Assembly (NCBI RefSeq): GCF_003697165.2
Contig: NZ_CP033092.2
Span: forward strand, 3,224,001 to 3,288,000
From: Escherichia coli DSM 30083 = JCM 1649 = ATCC 11775
Lineage (GTDB): Bacteria; Pseudomonadota; Gammaproteobacteria; Enterobacterales; Enterobacteriaceae
Direction of reading: 5' to 3'
Length of the DNA: 64,000 nucleotides
The notes beneath the pieces were generated by a model. The model saw only the letters and a program-made list of their open reading frames with translations, had not been told where the DNA came from and did no database searches. This document shows, one piece after another, positions 9,585-18,885 of this stretch (positions are counted from its first letter, which is position 1; each line of letters begins with the position of its first letter). Position numbers and translations under genes: made by a program.

Positions 9585-9956
9585 CTTCTTATCTTTCGCC
9601 AGCAAAGACACTACCGCCGGGCCGGCAAGGATTGCCAGCCCTGCAATCGCCAGCACAAAGTTGTTTTCCAGTACGCGGGACAACAGCCACAGAACAATCA
9701 GCGCTGCGCCAAAATACCAGGTCGTGGTCAGCTCTTCCAGCACGTCTGCCACCTCACGCCAGCGTTGCTCGGGGTGGCGCTGAAACACCAGCATCATCAC
9801 TACCGTGACACAATACAGTGCGCATAATCCTACGCCGACGTGAACCAGAGTTTTACTCATCCAGCCCACCACCAGCAGCGCCACTACCAGTAAATGCAAC
9901 ATAATCTGCCAGCAACTTAGGCCAGTTGCGACACGAACACGTTGTTGCCACTTCAT
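9546..9956 (-). CDS. ybhQ: Inner-membrane protein YbhQ
   Basis: A 136-residue integral membrane protein with about four transmembrane segments: roughly residues 16-32, 38-57, 80-95 and 98-115. It has a basic C-terminus ([16 protein letters not shown]) that is probably cytoplasmic. No catalytic motif is visible and the function is unknown. It is a single gene on the minus strand, divergent from ybhP, overlapping the 3' end of ybhR. Confidence 0.88.
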
Positions 9957-10088
9957 GGCTTCTCTCCTGAAGAATTTATCTCTACTTATTCAGAGTACCG
10001 AACTTTACGGAAAATTCCGTAAGACCGCACCTTTTTGTGACGCCGACTACACTATTTCAATGAGATAAGAGGCAAAGACAGGAAAATT

Positions 10089-10850
10089 ATGCCCGATCAA
10101 ACACAACAATTTTCGTTCAAGGTGCTCACCATCAATATTCACAAAGGCTTTACCGCGTTTAACCGACGCTTCATTTTGCCGGAACTTCGCGACGCCGTGC
10201 GTACCGTCAGCGCCGATATTGTTTGCCTGCAGGAAGTGATGGGCGCGCACGAAGTTCATCCGCTGCATGTGGAAAACTGGCCCGATACCTCGCACTACGA
10301 GTTTCTCGCCGACACCATGTGGAGCGATTTCGCCTACGGTCGCAATGCCGTATACCCGGAAGGACATCACGGTAATGCGGTTCTTTCACGTTATCCCATT
10401 GAACATTATGAGAATCGTGATGTTTCGGTCGATGGTGCGGAAAAGCGCGGCGTGCTCTACTGCCGCATTGTGCCGCCGATGACCGGGAAAGCGATTCATG
10501 TGATGTGCGTACATCTGGGCCTGCGTGAGGCGCACCGTCAGGCGCAGCTTGCGATGCTCGCCGAATGGGTGAATGAGCTACCGGACGGCGAACCGGTATT
10601 GGTAGCGGGTGATTTCAACGACTGGCGGCAAAAAGCTAATCATCCGTTAAAAGTGCAGGCCGGGCTGGATGAGATTTTTACCCGCGCCCACGGACGCCCG
10701 GCGCGCACGTTTCCGGTGCAATTTCCTCTACTACGACTGGACAGGATCTACGTCAAAAATGCCAGCGCCAGCGCACCAACCGCGTTGCCGCTGCGGACAT
10801 GGCGACACCTTTCTGATCATGCCCCTTTAAGTGCGGAGATTCATTTATGA
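10089..10850 (+). CDS. ybhP: Endonuclease/exonuclease/phosphatase-fold protein YbhP
   Basis: A 253-residue member of the EEP (DNase I-like) superfamily. Visible motifs are TINIHKG near residue 15, VCLQEVMG near 47, GNAVLSRYP near 97, VAGDFNDWR near 173 and the terminal [10 protein letters not shown] with the catalytic Asp-His pair. The substrate is not known; relatives cleave nucleic acids or phospholipids. It is the first gene of a tight operon: its TGA overlaps the clsB ATG (ATGA), so a link to phospholipid metabolism is plausible but inferred. Confidence 0.92.
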
Positions 10851-12088
10851 AATGTAGCTGGCGCGAAGGCAATAAGATCCAGTTGCTGGAAAACGGCGAG
10901 CAATATTATCCCGCGGTGTTTAAGGCGATTGGAGAGGCACAAGAACGCATCATTCTTGAAACGTTTATCTGGTTTGAGGATGACGTCGGCAAACAGCTGC
11001 ATGCGGCGCTATTGGCAGCAGCGCAACGCGGGGTAAAAGCGGAAGTCTTGCTGGATGGCTACGGTTCGCCGGATCTCAGCGATGAGTTTGTCAATGAACT
11101 GACGGCAGCTGGCGTGGTGTTCCGCTACTACGATCCCCGCCCTCGCCTTTTTGGTATGCGCACCAATGTGTTTCGCCGGATGCATCGCAAAATTGTGGTG
11201 ATCGACGCGCGTATCGCCTTTATTGGCGGGCTGAATTACTCCGCCGAGCATATGTCCAGCTACGGCCCGGAGGCCAAACAGGATTACGCGGTTCGCCTCG
11301 AAGGGCCGATTGTCGAAGATATTCTCCAGTTTGAGCTGGAAAACCTGCCAGGACAGAGCGCGGCGCGGCGCTGGTGGCGACGTCATCATAAAGCGGAAGA
11401 GAACCGCCAGCCGGGAGAAGCGCAGGTATTGCTGGTCTGGCGCGATAACGAAGAACATCGCGATGATATCGAACGTCACTATCTGAAAATGCTCACTCAG
11501 GCGCGGCGGGAAGTGATTATCGCCAACGCCTACTTCTTCCCCGGCTATCGTTTTTTACACGCCTTGCGTAAAGCGGCACGGCGCGGGGTGCGGATCAAAC
11601 TGATCATTCAGGGCGAACCGGATATGCCGATTGTCAGAGTCGGCGCACATTTGCTGTATAACTATCTGGTTAAAGGCGGCGTTCAGGTGTTTGAGTACCG
11701 CCGCCGCCCGCTCCACGGCAAAGTGGCATTGATGGACGATCACTGGGCGACAGTAGGGTCCAGTAATCTCGATCCGCTCAGTTTGTCACTGAATCTCGAA
11801 GCAAATGTCATCATCCACGATCGTAATTTTAACCAGACGCTGCGCGATAATCTGAACGGCATTATCGCCGCAGATTGTCAGCAGGTCGATGAGACCATGC
11901 TGCCGAAACGCACCTGGTGGAACCTGACCAAAAGCGTGCTGGCGTTCCACTTTTTACGCCACTTCCCGGCGCTGGTGGGCTGGCTTCCGGCGCACACGCC
12001 ACGTCTGGCGCAGGTTGGTCCCCCCGCACAACCGACAATGGAAACGCAGGATCGGGTAGAAACTGAAAACACGGGGGTAAAACCCTGA
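10847..12088 (+). CDS. clsB: Cardiolipin synthase B
   Basis: Phospholipase D-family enzyme that makes cardiolipin from phosphatidylglycerol in the inner membrane (older name ybhO). The 413-residue protein has two HKD motifs: HRKIVVID near residue 113 and HGKVALMDD near 289, each followed by a conserved Gly/Ser segment. Unlike ClsA, there is no N-terminal membrane hairpin. It overlaps both neighbours by a few bases (ATGA with ybhP, TGATG with ybhN). Confidence 0.95.
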
Positions 12089-13044
12089 TGAGTAAATCAC
12101 ACCCGCGCTGGCGCTTAGCAAAGAAACTCCTCACCTGGCTGTTTTTTATCGCGGTGATTGTGTTGCTGGTGGTCTACGCCAAAAAAGTGGACTGGGAAGA
12201 GGTCTGGAAGGTCATCCGCGACTACAATCGCGTTGCGCTGCTTAGTGCGGTCGGGCTGGTGGTCGTCAGTTATCTGATTTACGGTTGCTACGACCTGCTC
12301 GCCCGTTTCTACTGCGGTCACAAACTGGCGAAGCGCCAGGTGATGCTGGTGTCGTTTATCTGCTACGCCTTCAACCTGACACTCAGTACCTGGGTCGGCG
12401 GCATTGGTATGCGCTATCGTTTGTACTCCCGACTGGGGTTACCGGGCAGCACTATTACGCGGATTTTTTCGCTCAGTATTACCACCAACTGGCTAGGCTA
12501 TATTTTGCTAGCGGGGGTTATCTTTACCGCAGGCGTGGTGGAGTTGCCGGATCACTGGTATGTCGATCAAACTACGCTGCGTATTCTCGGTATTGGCTTA
12601 CTGATGATTATCGCGGTTTATTTGTGGTTTTGCGCTTTCGCGAAGCACCGCCATATGACCATCAAAGGGCAAAAGCTGGTGCTGCCTTCGTGGAAATTCG
12701 CCCTCGCCCAGATGCTGATTTCCAGCGTTAACTGGATGGTAATGGGAGCGATTATCTGGCTGTTACTTGGTCAAAGCGTAAGCTATTTCTTTGTAGTGGG
12801 CGTGTTGCTGGTTAGTAGTATTGCTGGCGTCATCGTGCATATTCCGGCGGGAATTGGTGTGCTGGAAGCGGTGTTTATCGCGCTACTGGCTGGGGAGCAT
12901 ACCTCCAAAGGCACAATTATCGCCGCCCTGCTCGCTTACCGTGTGCTGTATTACTTTATCCCACTGCTGCTGGCGCTGATCTGTTACCTGTTGCTGGAAA
13001 GCCAGGCGAAGAAGCTACGGGCGAAAAATGAAGCGGCGATGTGA
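12088..13044 (+). CDS. ybhN: Inner-membrane protein YbhN (LPG synthase transmembrane-domain family)
   Basis: A 318-residue polytopic membrane protein of the UPF0104/AglD-MprF transmembrane family. About seven to eight hydrophobic segments run from residue 13 (LLTWLFFIAVIVLLVVYA) to near 302. The family signature VHIPAGIGVLEAVF lies near residue 250. Relatives move or modify charged lipids, and the operon with cardiolipin synthase fits a lipid role, but no activity can be assigned from sequence. The start ATG overlaps the clsB stop. Confidence 0.93.
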   Translation: MSKSHPRWRLAKKLLTWLFFIAVIVLLVVYAKKVDWEEVWKVIRDYNRVALLSAVGLVVVSYLIYGCYDLLARFYCGHKLAKRQVMLVSFICYAFNLTLSTWVGGIGMRYRLYSRLGLPGSTITRIFSLSITTNWLGYILLAGVIFTAGVVELPDHWYVDQTTLRILGIGLLMIIAVYLWFCAFAKHRHMTIKGQKLVLPSWKFALAQMLISSVNWMVMGAIIWLLLGQSVSYFFVVGVLLVSSIAGVIVHIPAGIGVLEAVFIALLAGEHTSKGTIIAALLAYRVLYYFIPLLLALICYLLLESQAKKLRAKNEAAM

Positions 13045-13079
13045 AGTATAGTTAAGTTCTTTAGTATGTGCATTTACGG

Positions 13080-13793
13080 CTAATGAAAAAACCGCGTATG
13101 CCTTTGCCAGACAAGCGTTATAGCTATAGTGGCAAGAATCCCAAAGAAGCCGATAAAATAGTAATAGAGTGTTAATGCACCTACAAAAGCACAACGAACC
13201 GGACTCCATAATTCTTCACTATGGCTTTTTCCTGTCAGTTCAAGGAGCTTATTTCGTCCATGCGAGATAATGCCTGACCATAAGACAATCATTAAGCAAC
13301 TTATTACCCAAATGGGTCGTTCACTCATTAATGTGGCATTCACGATGATTACCAGGGCCAACCCTGTCAACGTCATCATAATGATAAAACGGTGAGAACC
13401 AGGATCAAATTTAAACAATAGACCTGCCAGCATACTGATTAAAAACATCGATCCCGCAGTGCTGAACACGACGATAATGGCAGATACAGGCGCTAAACTC
13501 GCAACGACAATCGCCACCAAAGAGATTAAAAACAAATATATTACGCCCGCGATGGCGGTATTTATCTTGTTGATATCTTTACTTAAGCCATACATAGAAA
13601 GTAATAATAATCCTATAGCAACATACATTTGCGGTGAATCATATTTTGTTGCCGTAATTTCGAGATACTTAGCGCCCCAGGCCAGCCCTGCGGTTGCCAC
13701 CAAACCCAAAGCGGTAATGAGCCATATGCCGTTTAATATCCTGGCTTCGTGCTGAAAATCTACTTTATTGCTATTTTGCGAGTATGATTCCAT
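13080..13793 (-). CDS. ybhM: Inner-membrane protein YbhM (BI-1-like)
   Basis: A 237-residue membrane protein with about seven transmembrane segments and a short charged N-terminus (MESYSQNSNKVDFQHEARIL). I take the ATG at 13793; nine more codons are open upstream but have no better ribosome-binding site. It belongs to the Bax-inhibitor-1-related group like its neighbour YbhL, but is much more divergent and visibly more A/T-rich. It points towards ybhN, 35 bases from that gene's end. Function unknown. Confidence 0.85.
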   Translation of the reverse strand: MESYSQNSNKVDFQHEARILNGIWLITALGLVATAGLAWGAKYLEITATKYDSPQMYVAIGLLLLSMYGLSKDINKINTAIAGVIYLFLISLVAIVVASLAPVSAIIVVFSTAGSMFLISMLAGLLFKFDPGSHRFIIMMTLTGLALVIIVNATLMSERPIWVISCLMIVLWSGIISHGRNKLLELTGKSHSEELWSPVRCAFVGALTLYYYFIGFFGILATIAITLVWQRHTRFFH

Positions 13794-13951
13794 TCTTTTA
13801 GTTGTCCTTAGAAAAAACATTAATATTCACCATCAATAAATTTAAAACTACGCATACAAAATACTTTTGCATTTATGGATACAGAAAACGCTTCCGCTCG
13901 TCCATAAGGCATATTTTATACCTGGTACTTGTTAAGTGTCGTTTTTAGTAA

Positions 13952-13980
13952 GAAAAAAAATCCCGACACATGGCCGGGAT
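13952..13980 (-). terminator. Rho-independent terminator after ybhL
   Basis: On the minus strand ATCCCG, a 9-base loop and CGGGAT are followed by eight Ts, 19 bases past the ybhL stop. This ends the ybhL transcript before ybhM. Confidence 0.8.
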
Positions 13981-13998
13981 ATTGATGGTGAAAAAGAA

Positions 13999-14703
13999 TT
14001 AACGGCGGTTGCCGAAGATCCGCAGCAACATCAGGAACAGGTTGATGAAGTCCAGATACAAGGTTAACGCGCCAAGAATGGAATATTTGCGCAGGTTCGA
14101 CGTGTCGCGAGTATCAATCTGCTCACCCATATTTTTCAGTTTCTGGGTGTCATACGCCGTCAATCCGACAAAGACAATCACGCCGATGTAGGTGACTGCC
14201 CACATCAATGCTTCGCTTTTCAGCCAGAAGTTAACCAGCGATGCCAGCACAATGCCGATTAACGCCATAAACAGCATATTGCCAAAGCCGCTTAGATCAC
14301 GCTTCGTGGTGTAACCGTACAGACTCATTGCGCCGAACATCCCGGCAGTAACGACGAAAGTACTGGCGATAGAAGCAGCGGTATAGACAATGAAAATACT
14401 GGAAAGCGTAAGACCCGTCAGCGCCGAATAAAGCATAAAGAGCATCGTCGTTACACCTGCGCTCAGCTTTTGAATCATCGCTGATAACACAATAACCAAT
14501 GCTAATTGCGCGATGATCAGACCGATTAAAAAGACACGGTTAGTAAACAACAGCTCCATCACGGCCGCGGAATTAGCCGCATACCAGGCAACAAATGCTG
14601 TCAGCAACAAGCCAACGGTCATCCAGCCATAGACTTGCGCCATATAAGTTTGCAAGCCAGCCCGGGGTTGTACGATTGAATCAGAACGTGGGAATCTGTC
14701 CAT
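13999..14703 (-). CDS. ybhL: Bax-inhibitor-1 family membrane protein YbhL
   Basis: A 234-residue protein with seven hydrophobic segments after a short N-terminus (MDRFPRSDSIVQPRAGLQTYMAQVYGWM is its beginning). The BI-1 family signature FVGLTAYDTQKLKNMGEQ lies near residue 180, and the C-terminus FLMLLRIFGNRR is typical of bacterial members. Relatives act as pH-sensitive calcium leak channels; the E. coli role is not established. Own transcription unit with a clear terminator. Confidence 0.92.
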   Translation of the reverse strand: MDRFPRSDSIVQPRAGLQTYMAQVYGWMTVGLLLTAFVAWYAANSAAVMELLFTNRVFLIGLIIAQLALVIVLSAMIQKLSAGVTTMLFMLYSALTGLTLSSIFIVYTAASIASTFVVTAGMFGAMSLYGYTTKRDLSGFGNMLFMALIGIVLASLVNFWLKSEALMWAVTYIGVIVFVGLTAYDTQKLKNMGEQIDTRDTSNLRKYSILGALTLYLDFINLFLMLLRIFGNRR

Positions 14704-14800
14704 GACTTTCTCCTGAAGATATAAGGAATATCTTAAGGATACTGCAAAATGATGAGGCTGTGCATCGACGCAGCGTAAACGTATGTACTGAGCGGTGAAA

Positions 14801-14833
14801 TTGCCGGACGCAGCGGTGCCTTATCCGGCTAAC
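14801..14833. repeat. REP element between ybhL and moaE
   Basis: Imperfect palindrome TTGCCGGACGCAGCGG / CCTTATCCGGCTAAC, a single REP unit just past the moaE stop codon. Confidence 0.75.
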
Positions 14834-14839
14834 AATAAA

Positions 14840-15292
14840 CTACCAGCGTTTTGCCGCCTGCTGATCGCTCTCCCGAGCTTCGACCCAACGGTCGCCTTCC
14901 GGCGTGGCTTCGCGCTTCCAGAACGGTGCGCGGGTTTTGAGATAATCCATAATAAACTGCCCGGCTTCAAACGCACTGCTGCGATGCGCACTGGTAACAC
15001 CGACAAAAACAATTTCATCGCCCGGCCATAATTCACCAATGCGGTGAATTACCGTGACGCGCCCCAGCGGCCAGCGGTTACGCGCTTCATCAACGATTTC
15101 TGCCAGTGCTTTTTCTGTCATTCCCGGATAGTGTTCGAGGGTTAATGCTTTGACGCTGTCGCCCAGGTTATGGTTGCGCACCTTACCGGTAAAGGTGACT
15201 ACCGCACCGTCTTCGTCACGCTCAGCCAGCCACGGGTACTCTTCTCCTACGCTGAACGGCTGCGGGCCGACAACAATTTTGGTTTCTGCCAT
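14840..15292 (-). CDS. moaE: Molybdopterin synthase catalytic subunit MoaE
   Basis: The large subunit of molybdopterin synthase, which transfers sulphur from the MoaD thiocarboxylate to precursor Z (cPMP) to build the dithiolene. It is 150 residues, the usual length. Conserved segments are FTGKVRNHNLGDSV (about 31-44), HRIGEL near 84 and the catalytic-region MDYLKTRAPFWKRE with its Lys near 119-126. It is the last gene of moaABCDE, one base after the moaD stop. Confidence 0.96.
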   Translation of the reverse strand: MAETKIVVGPQPFSVGEEYPWLAERDEDGAVVTFTGKVRNHNLGDSVKALTLEHYPGMTEKALAEIVDEARNRWPLGRVTVIHRIGELWPGDEIVFVGVTSAHRSSAFEAGQFIMDYLKTRAPFWKREATPEGDRWVEARESDQQAAKRW

Positions 15293-15293
15293 C

Positions 15294-15539
15294 TTAACCT
15301 CCGGTTACCGGCGGGAAGAAAGCCACTTCGTCGCCGTCAGTCAGCGAATGGTCAAAACTCACCAGCGTCTGGTTGACAGCAGCCAGCAATTTGCCATCTT
15401 CCAGCGCCAGCGCCCAGCGATCGCTCTGCGCAGCCAGATGTTGGCGTAACGCTTCAACGGTTGGGAAATCCGCAGCCACTTCGGTTGCATCTGTTCCCAC
15501 CAACTCGCGCACCTGGGCGAAAAAAAGAACGTTAATCAT
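15294..15539 (-). CDS. moaD: Molybdopterin synthase sulphur carrier MoaD
   Basis: Ubiquitin-like sulphur carrier of 81 residues that ends in the essential Gly-Gly (FFPPVTGG). The C-terminus is adenylated and converted to a thiocarboxylate before docking in MoaE. The start is the ATG at 15539 ([15 protein letters not shown]), which overlaps the moaC end by 8 bases; the open frame upstream lies inside moaC. Confidence 0.96.
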
Positions 15540-16017
15540 CCGCTTCCACCTTAAAGTCACCCGACTTGCCGCCGCTCTTCGCCAGCAAACGTACCGGACC
15601 AATCACCATATCTTTTTGCACCGCTTTGCACATGTCATAAATGGTCAGCGCCGCCACGGAGGCCGCGGTTAACGCTTCCATTTCGACACCGGTTTTCCCG
15701 GTCAGGCGGCATAAGGTTTCTATACGTACCCGATTGTGCTCCGGCTCGGCCTGTAAATTGACTTCAACTTTGCTGAGCATCAGCGGGTGACACAGCGGGA
15801 TCAGATCCCAGGTGCGTTTTGCCGCCTGAATACCGGCGATACGCGCAGTGGCAAATACGTCGCCTTTGTGGTGGCGACCATCAATAATCATCGCCAGCGT
15901 CTCGCTGCGCATGGTGACAAAGGCTTCGGCGCGCGCTTCACGCACGGTTTCCGCTTTGGCGGAGACATCCACCATGTGCGCTTCGCCAGCGGCGTTGATA
16001 TGGGTCAGTTGCGACAT
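15532..16017 (-). CDS. moaC: Cyclic pyranopterin monophosphate synthase MoaC
   Basis: Works with MoaA to convert GTP to cPMP, closing the pyranopterin and cyclic phosphate. It is 161 residues. Recognisable segments are the start [29 protein letters not shown] near residue 73, [26 protein letters not shown] near 107-132 (Met-Glu-Ala core), and the Lys-rich C-terminus KSGGKSGDF. It starts 2 bases after the moaB stop. Confidence 0.96.
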
Positions 16018-16019
16018 AC

Positions 16020-16532
16020 TTATTTCTTCAAATGTGGATGGAAATTACACGGACGCGTACGGGCATCCAGCTGCGGCGCAATGATATTTTCCCATGCGGT
16101 ACGGCACGCTTTGGTCGAACCCGGCATGGCGAAAATCAGCGTTTTGTTAGCGACGCCCGCTACCGCACGAGATTGCAACGTGGAAGTGCCAATCTCTTCG
16201 AACGACAACATCCGGAACACTTCACCAAAACCTTCAACTTCACGGTCGAACAACGGCAGCAGCGCTTCGGGAGCCTGATCTCCTTCCGTCAGGCCAGTAC
16301 CACCCGTAATCAACACCACTTGTACATCGTCGCTGGCGATCCACGCAGATACCTGAGCGCGAATAGCGTAGCGGTTTTCTTTCACAATGGCTTTATCGAC
16401 AACGTGATGGCCCGCTTCTTGCGCCGAGTCGCGCAGATAGTGACCGGAGGTATCGTCTTCTTCACCGCGACGATTAGAAACCGTAAGAATAGCAATACGG
16501 GTCGGGATAAATTCAGTGCTTACCTGACTCAT
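16020..16532 (-). CDS. moaB: Molybdopterin-binding protein MoaB
   Basis: A 170-residue MoaB/Mog-fold protein. It contains [17 protein letters not shown] near residue 18 and the nucleotide-binding [14 protein letters not shown] near 76-89. The fold adenylates molybdopterin in related proteins, but E. coli MoaB is reported as dispensable, with MogA doing this step. Located between moaA and moaC, 21 bases from moaA. Confidence 0.95.
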
Positions 16533-16553
16533 CTGATCTCTCCTTTTGACGTT

Positions 16554-17543
16554 TTAGCCACCAATGTACGATAAGTTTTGCGTAATACCGGTGTTATTTT
16601 GATGCAGGAAATGGGTCTGTTTTTTCTCCCGCAGCGCCGCTGAAATACGCGCTTCCAGCGCCTGTTGCTGGGTATCGTCTTCCAGCAGATCGCGCAGGTT
16701 AACGCCGCCTTCACCAAACAGGCAGAGATGGAGTTTACCAATGGAGGAAACGCGCAGGCGGTTGCAAGTGGCGCAGAAGTCTTTTTCATACGGCATGATA
16801 AGGCCAATCTCTCCGGCGTAATCCGGATGACAAAAGACTTGCGCGGGACCGTCGCTGCGTTGACGTAATTGGTGGATCCAGCCGCGACGCAGTAGCTCGT
16901 TACGCAGAACCTGACCAGAGATGTGATGCTTACGGAAGAGCTCGATGCCCTCGCCCGTTTCCATCAGTTCGATGAAACGCAGCTGGATGGGACGATGCTG
17001 GATCCAGTTCAGAAAGGTGTCGAGCTGGTGATGATTAACATCACGCATCAGCACGGTATTGACTTTGACCTTCTCAAAACCGGCCTCAAATGCAGCATCG
17101 ATTCCTGCCATGACCTGGTTGAATTTATCCTGCCCGGTAATGGCATGAAACTGGCGAGCGTCCAGACTGTCGACGCTGACGTTGATGCCAGTAAGTCCAG
17201 CATCGCGCCAGTTCGCCACATCGCGCTCCAGACGGTAACCATTGGTGGTGACCGCTATCTGGCGAATAGCGTCGTTTTCTCGCACAGCGGCGATGATATC
17301 GGTAAAGTCGCGGCGTAAAGATGGCTCACCACCTGTCAGACGGACTTTTTCGGTGCCCAGACTGGCGAAGGCGCGCGTAACCCGGCGAATTTCATCGACG
17401 GTCAGAAAGCCTTTATTGGTGACGCCGCTCGGCTTGTAACCATCCGGCAGGCAGTAGGTGCAACGAAAGTTACACACATCAGTAATCGACAGGCGCAAGT
17501 AGTAAAACTTACGCGCAAATGCATCAGTCAGTTGTGAAGCCAT
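16554..17543 (-). CDS. moaA: GTP 3',8-cyclase MoaA (radical SAM)
   Basis: First committed enzyme of molybdenum cofactor synthesis, acting on GTP. It is 329 residues from the ATG at 17543 (MASQLTDAFARKF), preceded by a good GGAAAGG site. The open frame continues 27 codons upstream through the riboswitch and should not be used. The radical-SAM cluster cysteines are C24, C28 and C31 (CNFRCTYC). A second cluster is in the C-terminal part (FCATCNRLR ... LHLCLFGEGG). The essential C-terminal Gly-Gly is present (SYIGG). Confidence 0.97.
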   Translation of the reverse strand: MASQLTDAFARKFYYLRLSITDVCNFRCTYCLPDGYKPSGVTNKGFLTVDEIRRVTRAFASLGTEKVRLTGGEPSLRRDFTDIIAAVRENDAIRQIAVTTNGYRLERDVANWRDAGLTGINVSVDSLDARQFHAITGQDKFNQVMAGIDAAFEAGFEKVKVNTVLMRDVNHHQLDTFLNWIQHRPIQLRFIELMETGEGIELFRKHHISGQVLRNELLRRGWIHQLRQRSDGPAQVFCHPDYAGEIGLIMPYEKDFCATCNRLRVSSIGKLHLCLFGEGGVNLRDLLEDDTQQQALEARISAALREKKQTHFLHQNNTGITQNLSYIGG

Positions 17544-17544
17544 G

Positions 17545-17655
17545 TACACCTTTCCAGATACGGGAGGCGAAGTCATTTCTTCCTTCGCCCTGGTGGCAAT
17601 CTTTACGAGCATTGTCACGGCCAAAGCACCGTATCAGTTGACCCAGGTGCAGAGG
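17545..17655 (-). ncRNA. Molybdenum cofactor (Moco) riboswitch in the moaA leader
   Basis: The minus-strand leader directly before moaA holds the conserved Moco-motif segments: CTGCACCTGGGTCAAC, TACGGTGCTTTGGCCGTGAC, CACCAGGGCGAAGGA and TTCGCCTCCCGTATC. The GCGAAG/CTTCGCC and ACGGTGC/GGCCGT pairings are visible. The RNA ends at the ribosome-binding site, so cofactor binding would block translation of moaA. Family RF01055 by recognition; not searched. Confidence 0.9.
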
Positions 17656-17718
17656 CTAGAGTGTTTAGTGGTTAAGCCGATACTAGCGTGTAAATGAGAT
17701 TTTTACCATCCACACTTT

Positions 17719-17742
17719 CGCTATGTAATCATATATATAGCG
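17719..17742. promoter_or_regulatory. ModE-type operator upstream of moaA
   Basis: CGCTATGT, 8 bases, then ATATAGCG: an inverted repeat about 175 bases upstream of the moaA start. It has the same arm/spacer geometry as the repeat upstream of modA. ModE with molybdate is known to activate moa transcription. Confidence 0.75.
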
Positions 17743-17939
17743 TCATGATCGTGCTATTTCGCTACAGAATAAGGGAAAATGGCGGTTTTACTTTGATATA
17801 CATCATCAGGGAGGCATAGCGTGCATCGTCCTTTAGAGGTAGAAGAAAATAGTTTGTATCCTCAATATTGGCAGGTTAATTGCTGTTTCCTCGCAATTTG
17901 CGCTACTGTAGCGCGGATAATCTGACTCCAGGAAACTAT

Positions 17940-18848
17940 ATGCGCAATCGTACGCTGGCTGATCTTGATCGTGTCGTTGCTCTCGGCGGAGGGCATGGAC
18001 TGGGACGCGTTCTCTCATCACTTTCGTCTTTGGGTTCTCGTTTAACGGGTATCGTCACCACCACCGATAACGGTGGCTCGACGGGGCGTATTCGCCGCTC
18101 AGAAGGCGGCATTGCCTGGGGCGATATGCGCAACTGCCTCAATCAGCTGATAACTGAACCCAGCGTCGCTTCCGCAATGTTTGAATATCGTTTCGGCGGT
18201 AATGGCGAACTTTCCGGGCACAACCTTGGAAACCTGATGTTAAAGGCACTGGATCACCTTAGCGTGCGACCTCTTGAAGCGATCAATCTGATTCGAAATC
18301 TGCTGAAAGTGGACGCACATTTGATTCCGATGTCGGAGCATCCTGTTGATCTGATGGCGATTGACGATCAGGGGCATGAAGTATACGGCGAGGTCAATAT
18401 CGACCAGTTAACTGCGCCGATTCAAGAGTTATTGTTAACGCCGAATGTACCCGCAACGCGTGAGGCGGTTCACGCTATCAGTGAAGCGGATCTCATCATT
18501 ATTGGGCCTGGCAGTTTTTACACCAGCCTGATGCCAATTCTGCTGCTGAAGGAAATCGCACAGGCATTACGCCGCACGCCAGCGCCGATGGTCTATATCG
18601 GCAATCTGGGGCGTGAGTTGAGTTTACCTGCGGCTAATCTGAAGCTGGAAAGCAAGCTGGCAATTATGGAGCAGTATGTTGGTAAAAAGGTAATTGATGC
18701 GGTCATCGTCGGGCCAAAAGAGGATGTCTCGGCGGTGAAAGAGCGGATTGTGATTCAGGAAGTGCTGGAGGCCAGCGATATTCCGTATCGTCATGACCGC
18801 CAGTTGTTGCATAGCGCGCTGGAAAAGGCATTACAGGCTTTAGGTTAA
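17940..18848 (+). CDS. ybhK: YvcK/CofD-family protein YbhK
   Basis: A 302-residue member of the UPF0052 (YvcK/GlmR) family with a Rossmann-like fold related to CofD. The nucleotide-binding VVALGGGHGLGRVL is at residues 12-25, followed by VTTTDNGGSTGRIR near 39-52 and GPGSFYTSLMP near 200. In Bacillus the homologue binds UDP-GlcNAc and tunes cell-wall precursor synthesis; the E. coli role is unproven. I chose the ATG at 17940 behind CAGGAAAC; the 20 open codons upstream lack a site. Confidence 0.92.
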   Translation: MRNRTLADLDRVVALGGGHGLGRVLSSLSSLGSRLTGIVTTTDNGGSTGRIRRSEGGIAWGDMRNCLNQLITEPSVASAMFEYRFGGNGELSGHNLGNLMLKALDHLSVRPLEAINLIRNLLKVDAHLIPMSEHPVDLMAIDDQGHEVYGEVNIDQLTAPIQELLLTPNVPATREAVHAISEADLIIIGPGSFYTSLMPILLLKEIAQALRRTPAPMVYIGNLGRELSLPAANLKLESKLAIMEQYVGKKVIDAVIVGPKEDVSAVKERIVIQEVLEASDIPYRHDRQLLHSALEKALQALG

Positions 18849-18850
18849 CA

Positions 18851-18877
18851 CGAAGCCGGAAGAATATTCCGGCTTCG
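18851..18877. terminator. Bidirectional terminator between ybhK and uvrB
   Basis: Perfect 11-bp hairpin CGAAGCCGGAA / TTCCGGCTTCG with a 5-base loop, between two convergent genes only 37 bases apart. No long T-run on either side, so efficiency is uncertain. Confidence 0.7.
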
Positions 18878-18885
18878 TCATCTTG

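Noticed and set aside
17544..17624. N-terminal extension of moaA by 27 codons
   Set aside because: The extension is the Moco riboswitch RNA, and the ATG at 17543 has the ribosome-binding site and the known N-terminus.
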